A DNA stretch of 64,000 nucleotides from a bacterium (GTDB lineage: Bacteria; Actinomycetota; Acidimicrobiia; Acidimicrobiales; Bin134), in the NCBI GenBank assembly GCA_026708015.1, contig JAPOVT010000003.1, forward strand, positions 157,228 through 221,227, in the 5' to 3' direction. Below, piece after piece: positions 16,747 through 23,308 of the stretch. The translations under genes and the position numbers were made by a program. The stretch's first letter is position 1, and each line of letters begins with the position of its first letter. The notes under the pieces are model-generated. The model saw only the letters and a program-made list of their open reading frames with translations, was not told the origin of the DNA and searched no databases.

Positions 16747-18381
16747 GTTGGTTATGGGCAGGCGGCGGTCTCGACCGAAGGCCTTGGCGGTGATGCGCAC
16801 GCCGGGTGGGTTCTGGCGCCGCTTGTACTCGGCACGGTCCACCAGACCGGTGATTCGGCTGACCAACTCGGGATCGTAACCCTGCCCGCACAGGTCGGCG
16901 GGGGTGAGGTCGCCCTCCACATAGGCTTCCAGCAGGGGATCGAGTTCGTCGTAGGGGGGCAGGCTCTGGTCGTCCCGCTGGTCGGGGCGAAGCTCGGCCG
17001 AAGGAGGTTTGACCAGCACGTTTTCGGGGATCAGGTCGCAGCCGGCGCGCTGGTTGCGGTGGGAGGCGAAGGCGTACACCTGAAGTTTCCAGAGATCTTT
17101 GATCACCGCGTAGGCCCCGGCGGTATCTCCGTACAAGGTGGAGTAGCCCACCGCGCTCTCACTCTTGTTGCCGGTGGTCAGGATCAGCCATCCGAACTTG
17201 TTGGACAATGCCATCAGCAGCGTTCCCCGAATGCGGGACTGCACATTCTCCTCGGCCAAATCTGGGCTCATCCCATCGAATGACGGGGCCAGCATGTCGA
17301 GAAAGGCCTGATGGCCGGGCTCCACCGGGATGACCCGGTGGCCGATACCCAGGTTCTGGCAGAGGGCCTCGGCGTCGGCCAGCGAATGATCACTGGAATA
17401 CCGAGAAGGCATCAACACGCCGTGGACATGATCGGCGCCCAGAGCATCGGCGGCAATAACCGCCACCAGCGAGGAATCGATCCCCCCAGATAACCCGATG
17501 CCCACATCGGTGAAGCCGTTCTTGTGTACATAGTCCCGGGTGGCCAACACAAGGGCTTCGTATTGCTCATCCACCTCGTTCATCCCCGGATCAACTCGGT
17601 TGATCCCTTGAGGGATGGGCGGCGGGTTCGGAAATTCGGGTCGATCGGCCACCTCGATCTCGGCAATGAGCAGATGCTCTTGGAACGCAGGGGCTTGGGC
17701 AATGACGCGGCCGTCGGGATCGAGCACCAGCGAAGCGCCGTCGAACACCAACTCGTCTTGACCTCCCACCAGATTGACATAGACGATGGAGCACCCGGTC
17801 TCAGAGACCCGTTGGCGGAGCACACCCAACCGCTGGTCCAGCTTGCCGACGTGATAGGGCGAGGCGTTCAGGTTGAAGATGACCTCGGCTCCGGCCGCGG
17901 CCATCTGGTTCATCGGGCCGCCCGGAATCCAGGCGTCCTCGCAGACGGAGACGCCAAAGGCCACTCCGGCTACGTGGTGTAGAACCGTTTTGCTCGTACC
18001 GGGTTGGAAGTAGCGGCGCTCATCGAACACTCCATAATTGGGCAATTCCCGCTTGTGGTAGACCCCCGCCAGCCGGCCATGGGCCGCGACCCCCGCGGCG
18101 TTCCAGCAGCCCTCAGCATCGTCCACAAACCCCACTACCGCAGTACACGATCCCGACCGGGCGGCGATCTCCTCCATCGCTTGGCGGCTGTCCTGCACAA
18201 ATCTCCGCTTGAGCACCAGATCCTCCGGGGGATACCCGGTGACGGCCAGCTCAGGGAAAACTGCGGCATGGCACCCGGCCTCTTCCGCGGCCGCCAGAGC
18301 GGTGAGAATCCGCTTGGTGTTGGCGCCGATGTCGCCCACCACCGAGTTGATCTGGCCCAGGGCTACCCGAAGCTTGGCCAC
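16726..18381 (-). CDS. nadE: Glutamine-dependent NAD+ synthetase
   Basis: Makes NAD+ from deamido-NAD+, ATP and glutamine. In 551 residues the N-terminal nitrilase-type glutaminase (about 1-270) shows the Glu-Lys-Cys triad in FPELAVTGYPPEDL, HKRELPNYGVFDE and SVCEDAW. The C-terminal NAD synthetase domain begins at the PP-loop GLSGGIDSSLVAV (about 298). Length matches the short glutamine-dependent form. It lies between glnA and a hypothetical gene on the same strand. The extreme C-terminal codons are tandemly duplicated just downstream. Confidence 0.95.
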   Translation of the reverse strand: MAKLRVALGQINSVVGDIGANTKRILTALAAAEEAGCHAAVFPELAVTGYPPEDLVLKRRFVQDSRQAMEEIAARSGSCTAVVGFVDDAEGCWNAAGVAAHGRLAGVYHKRELPNYGVFDERRYFQPGTSKTVLHHVAGVAFGVSVCEDAWIPGGPMNQMAAAGAEVIFNLNASPYHVGKLDQRLGVLRQRVSETGCSIVYVNLVGGQDELVFDGASLVLDPDGRVIAQAPAFQEHLLIAEIEVADRPEFPNPPPIPQGINRVDPGMNEVDEQYEALVLATRDYVHKNGFTDVGIGLSGGIDSSLVAVIAADALGADHVHGVLMPSRYSSDHSLADAEALCQNLGIGHRVIPVEPGHQAFLDMLAPSFDGMSPDLAEENVQSRIRGTLLMALSNKFGWLILTTGNKSESAVGYSTLYGDTAGAYAVIKDLWKLQVYAFASHRNQRAGCDLIPENVLVKPPSAELRPDQRDDQSLPPYDELDPLLEAYVEGDLTPADLCGQGYDPELVSRITGLVDRAEYKRRQNPPGVRITAKAFGRDRRLPITNRYRGGD

Positions 18382-18406
18382 GAATACAGGCTAGAGGGGT
18401 TGTGTG

Positions 18407-18425
18407 CCCCCGACACTGCCGGGGG
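18407..18425. terminator. Hairpin between glnA and nadE
   Basis: CCCCCG (18407-18412) and CGGGGG (18420-18425) form a 6-bp GC stem with a 7-nt loop in the 60-bp gap downstream of glnA. There is no T-run on the minus strand, so it may be only a partial terminator or processing site. Confidence 0.5.
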
Positions 18426-18441
18426 TTTCTAGGGCGCCGTC

Positions 18442-19866
18442 TTAGACGGAGTAGTACATCTCGTACTCGAGGGGATGGGGCCGCAAGTTGACCGCGTCCA
18501 CCTCCTCTTGCTTGACCTCGAGATACGACTCGATCAGCGAGGTGTTGAACACATCGCCGGCCAACAGGAAGTCGTGATCGGCCTCGAGGGCACTCAGTGC
18601 CTCGGCCAGAGAGCCGGGCACCGTCTCGATGCCGGCGGCCTCTTCGGGCGGCAGGTCGTAGATATTCTTGTCCAGCGGCTCGCCCGGATCCATCTGGTTC
18701 TGAATGCCGTCGATGCCGGCCATCAGCATGGCGGCGAACGCCAAGTAGGGATTGGCGCTGGGGTCGGGGCAGCGGAACTCCAGGCGCTTTGCCTTGGGGT
18801 TGTCGGAGATCAGCGGGATGCGGATGGCAGCCGAGCGGTTCCGCTGGGAGTAGGCCAGGTTCACCGGAGCCTCGTAGCCGGGCACCAGACGCTTGTAGGA
18901 GTTGGTGGTGGGGGCGGCAAAGGCCAGGATCGCCGGGGCGTGGGTCAGCAGGCCGCCGATGTACCAACGGGAGATGTCGGACAGGCTGGCATAGCCACGC
19001 TCGTCGTACATAAGCGTGTCGCCGTCCTTCCACAGCGACTGGTGGGTGTGCATCCCCGAGCCGTTGTCGCCGTAGATCGGCTTGGGCATGAACGTGACGG
19101 TGCGACCGTGCTCGCGGGCCACGTTCTTCACCACGTACTTGTAGAGCTGGACCTTGTCGGCCATGGCCAGCATCTCGTCGAACACCATGTCGATCTCGGC
19201 CTGGCCGGCAGTGCCCACCTCGTGGTGCTGGACCTCGATGGGAATCCCCACCGACTCCAGTGCCACCACCATCTCCGAGCGCAAGTCTTGGAATGTGTCC
19301 AAGGGCGACAGCGGGAAGTATCCCCCCTTGTAGGGGATGCGGTGGCCGGGGCTGGGAGCGCCGTTCACCGATGGTCGGCCACTCTCGAAGATGCCTTCGG
19401 CCGAGCGGACCTGGTAGCCGGCCACATCGGGCTGATTCTGGTAGGCCACGCTGTCGAAAATGAAGAACTCGGCTTCCGGGCCGAAGTAAGCGGAATCGGC
19501 AATGCCGGTGCTGGCCAGATAGGAGAGGGAGCGGCGCACCACGCCACGGGGATCTTTGCCGTACATCTCGCCAGTGACGGGATCCTTGACATCGCACAGC
19601 AGCACCAGGGTCTTGCGCTTCATGAACGGATCGAAGATCGCGGTGTCGGGATCGGGGATGAGGAGCATGTCCGAAGCGTCGATGGTCTGAAAGCCGCTCA
19701 CCGACGAGCCGTCGAATCCGAGGCCCTCCTCGAATACCGCTTCGGTCAGCTCGCGGATAGGAAGTGAGAAGTGGTGCTGCACACCGGGGACATCGGTGAA
19801 GCGCATATCCACGAATTCGGCACCCTCGGATGCCGCCAGCGCAATGACTTCTTGGGGAGTTGACAC
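18442..19866 (-). CDS. glnA: Glutamine synthetase type I (beta subtype, adenylylatable)
   Basis: ATP-dependent synthesis of glutamine from glutamate and ammonia; forms dodecamers. The 474 residues match GSI-beta. Visible motifs are FDGSSVSGFQ near residue 54, the metal-ligand segment GPEAEFF, the ATP-site stretch FMPKPIYGDNGSGMHTHQS, and NIYDLPPEE with the adenylylation Tyr at about 403. GlnE at 23309 is the matching adenylyltransferase. Start GTG 19866 has a perfect AGGAGG (19875-19880) 8 nt upstream. It is divergent from glnA2. Confidence 0.97.
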   Translation of the reverse strand: MSTPQEVIALAASEGAEFVDMRFTDVPGVQHHFSLPIRELTEAVFEEGLGFDGSSVSGFQTIDASDMLLIPDPDTAIFDPFMKRKTLVLLCDVKDPVTGEMYGKDPRGVVRRSLSYLASTGIADSAYFGPEAEFFIFDSVAYQNQPDVAGYQVRSAEGIFESGRPSVNGAPSPGHRIPYKGGYFPLSPLDTFQDLRSEMVVALESVGIPIEVQHHEVGTAGQAEIDMVFDEMLAMADKVQLYKYVVKNVAREHGRTVTFMPKPIYGDNGSGMHTHQSLWKDGDTLMYDERGYASLSDISRWYIGGLLTHAPAILAFAAPTTNSYKRLVPGYEAPVNLAYSQRNRSAAIRIPLISDNPKAKRLEFRCPDPSANPYLAFAAMLMAGIDGIQNQMDPGEPLDKNIYDLPPEEAAGIETVPGSLAEALSALEADHDFLLAGDVFNTSLIESYLEVKQEEVDAVNLRPHPLEYEMYYSV

Positions 19867-20076
19867 AGTGAGTTCCTCCTTTTTCGGCCCTTACTCTCCC
19901 ACAGGGGGAGCGGGCGCGGCGCATTGTGCCTCTGTGGATTTGCCGCCTGCTGGCAAGCGGAATGCTCATCCTTGCATGGGTGCGTTTCCAGAGATTTTCC
20001 CGATTGCGAAGGCTCTGTGAACGCTGCCAATGGGCTGGCGTAGGCGACTCCTGGCAGGGCACTCTGGTGGTCTCCT
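19867..20076. promoter_or_regulatory. Shared upstream region of divergent glnA and glnA2
   Basis: This 210-bp region must contain both promoters. The glnA ribosome site AGGAGG (19875-19880) is clear. I see no confident -10/-35 pair or GlnR box, but this is the natural place for GlnR control given the regulator gene at 21417. Confidence 0.45.
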
Positions 20077-21411
20077 ATGGAACCGCAAAAGGACTACGTG
20101 CTTCGCACTGTGGAGGAGCGGGGGGTGCGCCTCATCCGGCTCTGGTTCACCGATGTGCTGGGCCAGCTCAAGTCGGTGGCCATCTCTCCGGCGGAGTTAG
20201 CCGACGCCTTCGATGAGGGACTGCAGTTCGACGGCTCGGCCATCGATGGCTTCTCCCGTGTGCAGGAGAGCGATGTGCTGGCCGTACCCGACGCGTCCAC
20301 ATTCGAGTTGCTGCCGTGGGCCGACCCCGAAGAGCCCTCCGGACGTGTGTTCTGCGACATCCGCAATCCCGACGGCACCCCGTTCGAGGGCGATCCCCGC
20401 TGGGTGATGCGCCGCAGCCTGGCCAAGGCGGCCGAGATGGGCTACACGTTCTACACCGCTCCCGAAGTGGAGTTCTTCTATTTCCGGCACGGCGATCCCG
20501 ACCAGCCGCTGACGCCGCTGGACAACGCCTCCTACTTCGATTTGACCACCGCGGATGTGGCCAGCCCGTTGCGCAAACGCACCATCACCATGTTGGAGGC
20601 CATGGGCATCCCGGTGGAGTACTCCTTCCACGAGGACAGCCCCAGCCAGCATGAGATCGACCTGCGCTACACCGAAGCGCTGAGCATGGCCGACAACGTG
20701 ATGACGTTGAGACTGGTGGTGCGCAAGCTGGCCCTCGACCGGGATCTGCACGCCACGTTCATGCCCAAGCCGCTCAACGGCGTACAGGGATCGGGCATGC
20801 ACACCCACATGTCGCTGTTCGAGAACGACGTCAACGCCTTCCACGACGCCGGAGACGACTACGGCCTGTCGAAAACGGCCAAGGCCTTTATCGCCGGCCT
20901 GCTGCACCACGCCCGGGAGATCACCGCGGTCACCAACCAGCTGGTGAACAGCTACAAGCGGCTGGTGGCCGGCGATGAGGCGCCCACCTTCGTGTCGTGG
21001 GCCCGCAACAACCGCTCGGCGCTGGTGCGGGTGCCGGTGGTGAAGCCGGGCAAGGAATCGTCCACTCGAATCGAATACCGGGCGCTCGACTCGGCGGCTA
21101 ACCCCTATTTGGCGTTCTCCGCGGTGTTGGCCGCCGGCTTGAAGGGAGTGCAGGAGGGCTATGAGCTGCCGCCTGAGGCAGCCGCCGACCTCTACACCAT
21201 GACCAGGGGCCAAGCTCGGTCCAAGGGTTTCGAGGAGCTGCCCATGTCGCTGTCAGAGGCCCTGGACGTGCTGGAGGAATCGCCGCTGATGGTTGACGTG
21301 TTGGGCGAGCACATCCACGAGTGGTTCTTGCGCAACAAGCGGGCCGAGTTCGCCGAGTACCGCCGGGAGGTCACGCCCTTCGAGCTCCGCCGTTACTTGA
21401 ACACCTGGTAG
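20077..21411 (+). CDS. glnA2: Second type I glutamine synthetase (GlnA2-like, no adenylylation motif)
   Basis: A 444-residue GSI protein with the family core (FDGSAIDGFSRVQESD, FMPKPLNGVQGSGMHTHMS). Where GSI-beta has the adenylylated Tyr in YDLPPEE it reads DLYTMTRGQ, and it lacks the GSI-beta insertion. Length and features resemble Mycobacterium GlnA2, which also lies next to glnE and glnA1. It is probably an auxiliary glutamine synthetase not controlled by GlnE. The GlnR-like regulator starts 6 nt after its stop, so the two are probably cotranscribed. Confidence 0.92.
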   Translation: MEPQKDYVLRTVEERGVRLIRLWFTDVLGQLKSVAISPAELADAFDEGLQFDGSAIDGFSRVQESDVLAVPDASTFELLPWADPEEPSGRVFCDIRNPDGTPFEGDPRWVMRRSLAKAAEMGYTFYTAPEVEFFYFRHGDPDQPLTPLDNASYFDLTTADVASPLRKRTITMLEAMGIPVEYSFHEDSPSQHEIDLRYTEALSMADNVMTLRLVVRKLALDRDLHATFMPKPLNGVQGSGMHTHMSLFENDVNAFHDAGDDYGLSKTAKAFIAGLLHHAREITAVTNQLVNSYKRLVAGDEAPTFVSWARNNRSALVRVPVVKPGKESSTRIEYRALDSAANPYLAFSAVLAAGLKGVQEGYELPPEAAADLYTMTRGQARSKGFEELPMSLSEALDVLEESPLMVDVLGEHIHEWFLRNKRAEFAEYRREVTPFELRRYLNTW

Positions 21412-21416
21412 TTGCT

Positions 21417-22082
21417 GTGACTGAGCCGCTGCTCGTTTTTCCCGATCCGCCGCCGCCGGAACTGGTGCGCACGCTGGACTTGGGGGGCTACAGCTGGAAG
21501 GCGGTGGGCAGCGCCCAAGAGCCGGAGGGCCGGTGGCTGGGCGCGGTGGTGGCGGTGGATGAGAACCCCGAAGACGCGTTCGGATTCTGTCGTTCACTGA
21601 ACCGAAGGGGCTTGGACATCCCGGTGCTGCTGCTTATCTCCGGTGCTCGTCTAGACGAACTGGAGATGCGCGACGACCTCTATACCGACTTCTGCCTCAC
21701 CCCATTCCACCAGCGGGAATTGGAAGCCCGGCTGGCCCACCTGGTGTGGCGATCGGGCACCGCGCTGCGCCCGGAGCTCATCGAATACGGACCGCTGGTG
21801 CTGAACGTGGAGACCTATCAGGCCACCATCACCGGCCGGCCGCTCGACCTCACCTACATGGAGTACGAATTGCTGAAGTTCTTGGCCAGTTCGCCCGGCA
21901 AAGTGTTCACCCGAGAGACGCTGCTCAGCCGGGTGTGGGGCTACGACTACTTCGGCGGCGCCCGCACCGTGGACGTCCACGTCCGCCGTCTGCGGGCCAA
22001 GCTGGGCGAAGAGCACGCCAGCCTCATCACCACCGTCCGCTCCGTTGGCTACCGCTTCGGCCTCTCCCGCTGGGAGCGGTAA
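21417..22082 (+). CDS. glnR: OmpR-type winged-helix regulator, GlnR-like
   Basis: Likely nitrogen regulator. With GTG 21417 it has 221 residues. The N-terminal receiver-like domain (about 1-115) retains AVVAVDENPEDAF where the phosphoacceptor loop would be but lacks a clean CheY acidic pair, as in atypical GlnR receivers. The C-terminal OmpR domain (about 125-220) shows LTYMEYELLKFLASSPGKVFTRE, VWGYDYFGGARTVDVHVRRLRAKL and TVRSVGYRF. The open frame extends to 21321 but would overlap glnA2. No kinase gene is adjacent. Its 3' end is duplicated beyond the following toxin-antitoxin module. Confidence 0.82.
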   Translation: MTEPLLVFPDPPPPELVRTLDLGGYSWKAVGSAQEPEGRWLGAVVAVDENPEDAFGFCRSLNRRGLDIPVLLLISGARLDELEMRDDLYTDFCLTPFHQRELEARLAHLVWRSGTALRPELIEYGPLVLNVETYQATITGRPLDLTYMEYELLKFLASSPGKVFTRETLLSRVWGYDYFGGARTVDVHVRRLRAKLGEEHASLITTVRSVGYRFGLSRWER

Positions 22083-22119
22083 CCGCTCAGCCGGAGTAGG
22101 CCCAGAGTTCGATTTCTAC
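22021..22119. repeat. Left 99-bp direct repeat flanking the PIN/AbrB module
   Basis: Matches 22882-22980 at constant offset 861 with 7 mismatches, all in the GlnR-coding part. It contains the intact 3' end of the GlnR-like gene followed by an orphan copy of the ridA C-terminal codons. The two copies together bracket the toxin-antitoxin pair. Confidence 0.92.
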
Positions 22120-22164
22120 CGCTGGGGGGACCACCAAGTTGCCCCAGGGCATTATCTGGGTTAC

Positions 22165-22596
22165 CTAACGGGAAATGGTGCGGTAGTCGCCGTTCAGGTC
22201 GGTCAGGGCAGACCGAATGTTCGGACCGTCGTCTCCCGTCCAAACACAGAGGGGTCCATCAAGATGTTCAGCGGCAGCTACCGCCTCAGCACCGAGGACG
22301 GAGAGCCGAAATGCGTCTGCTAATTCGGCGATCCGAAAGGCGAGGGTGCGAAGGGGTACGACCTCAATGTCATCGGGAAGAGAGACAAGCTGTCGTCCCA
22401 GTGCTTGGCGTGCCTTAGTCGGCCATGATCCGGTTAGCTTTCCCCCAGCAGATGACACCACACTTCGGCAAAGTCGCAATAGATACAGATTGGTGGTGGC
22501 TGGTTCGTAATCAGTGAGGACCTGAGCGAGCCCATTGCCTGCTTCGCCAGACAACAGATCGCGAAGCAGGTGGTCATCTAGAACCGCTCTGGTCAT
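22165..22596 (-). CDS. PIN-domain-like toxin (VapC type)
   Basis: A 143-residue protein with a PIN-like opening MTRAVLDDHLLRDLL, the place of the first catalytic Asp, and later acidic residues including TGDDGPN near the C-terminus. This suits a VapC-type ribonuclease toxin, though the family is divergent and not every acidic position is clear. It overlaps the upstream AbrB-type gene by 4 nt (ATGA), the classic coupled antitoxin-toxin order. The module sits between 99-bp direct repeats, indicating recent arrival. Confidence 0.7.
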   Translation of the reverse strand: MTRAVLDDHLLRDLLSGEAGNGLAQVLTDYEPATTNLYLLRLCRSVVSSAGGKLTGSWPTKARQALGRQLVSLPDDIEVVPLRTLAFRIAELADAFRLSVLGAEAVAAAEHLDGPLCVWTGDDGPNIRSALTDLNGDYRTISR

Positions 22597-22841
22597 GTGG
22601 TGGCGAGATCGGGGTCACCTGCCAGTGAATCCACAAATGCTGCATGTTCGTCGCGGCTGAGAAGGTCGCTAAGCAGACTTCGCCCTTCTCCCCGGGGCAC
22701 CGTAAGCACCCCGAACCCCAGGTCGAGAACGTCGACTGGGCCGCCATCGCCAAGGTTCCAGCGATGCCTAGCCTGAGCAGGCAGCGACATCTGCCCCGAT
22801 GACGACACGAGAAACTCCAGCACTGTAGCCATGGTGGACAT
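22593..22841 (-). CDS. AbrB/MazE-type antitoxin
   Basis: An 82-residue protein from ATG 22841 (ATG 22832 is also possible; the open frame extends to 22931 but crosses the repeat). It holds a SpoVT/AbrB swapped-hairpin domain: VSSSGQMSLPAQARHRWNL, then GGPVDVLDLGFGVLTVPRG. The C-terminal tail DLLSRDEHAAFVDSLA should bind the toxin. It is first gene of the pair with the PIN protein and probably autoregulated. The 40 bp upstream, between its start and the right repeat, are AT-rich and hold TTGGT and ACCAA as a spaced inverted repeat, a possible operator. Confidence 0.82.
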   Translation of the reverse strand: MSTMATVLEFLVSSSGQMSLPAQARHRWNLGDGGPVDVLDLGFGVLTVPRGEGRSLLSDLLSRDEHAAFVDSLAGDPDLATT

Positions 22842-22881
22842 CTTATTTGGTAAAAGAGTGCTTATCACCAAGTGATTGTCG

Positions 22882-22980
22882 GCCTCATCACCACCGTAAG
22901 AACCGTCGGCTACCGCTTCGGCCTCTCCCACTGGGACCGGTAACCGCTCAGCCGGAGTAGGCCCAGAGTTCGATTTCTAC
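22882..22980. repeat. Right 99-bp direct repeat flanking the PIN/AbrB module
   Basis: Second copy of 22021-22119. Here the ridA 3' end is the living part and the GlnR 3' end is an orphan that has begun to diverge (for example ACCGTAAGAACC against ACCGTCCGCTCC). Confidence 0.92.
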
Positions 22981-23295
22981 TAGGGCGCCCAGGGGTAGGG
23001 CGGCGACGCCGACGGCGGAGCGGGCAGGGCGATTGTCGCCGAAACACTCGATGTAGGCCTGGTTCATGGTGCCGAAATCATCCATGTGCAACAGGAAGAC
23101 GGTGGCCTTCACCACGTCGTCCAGAGTGGCCCCCTCGGTGGCCAGCGCCGACTCGGCGTTGGCCACTGCTCGGCGGAACTGGGCGATGAGCCCGCCGGGC
23201 ACCAGCGAGCCGTCGACGATCCCGATTTGACCCGAGCAGATGAGGAGGTTTCCCGCCCGGACGATGGGAGAATAGGGTCCAACCGGAGTACTCAT
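22948..23295 (-). CDS. ridA: RidA family enamine/imine deaminase
   Basis: A 115-residue YjgF/YER057c/UK114 protein that hydrolyses reactive 2-aminoacrylate-type enamines from amino-acid metabolism. The conserved Arg is in NRPARSAVGVAALPLGALVEIE near the C-terminus, with GPYSP and GQIG near the N-terminus. Length is near the family norm (about 125). It starts only 13 bp from the divergent glnE start, so promoter elements must overlap the coding regions. Its 3' end has been duplicated by the adjacent module insertion. Confidence 0.9.
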   Translation of the reverse strand: MSTPVGPYSPIVRAGNLLICSGQIGIVDGSLVPGGLIAQFRRAVANAESALATEGATLDDVVKATVFLLHMDDFGTMNQAYIECFGDNRPARSAVGVAALPLGALVEIELWAYSG

Positions 23296-23308
23296 ATTTG
23301 AGGATCAT

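Noticed and set aside
18251..20062. Long minus-strand frame (603 codons) running over glnA and beyond
   Set aside because: It is a shifted-frame shadow of glnA and the nadE start; Arg/Gly/Pro-rich with no domain, while glnA in the other frame is a perfect family match.
22021..22980. Insertion sequence at the glnR/ridA junction
   Set aside because: No transposase, no terminal inverted repeats, and the flanking duplication (99 bp) is far longer than IS target duplications.
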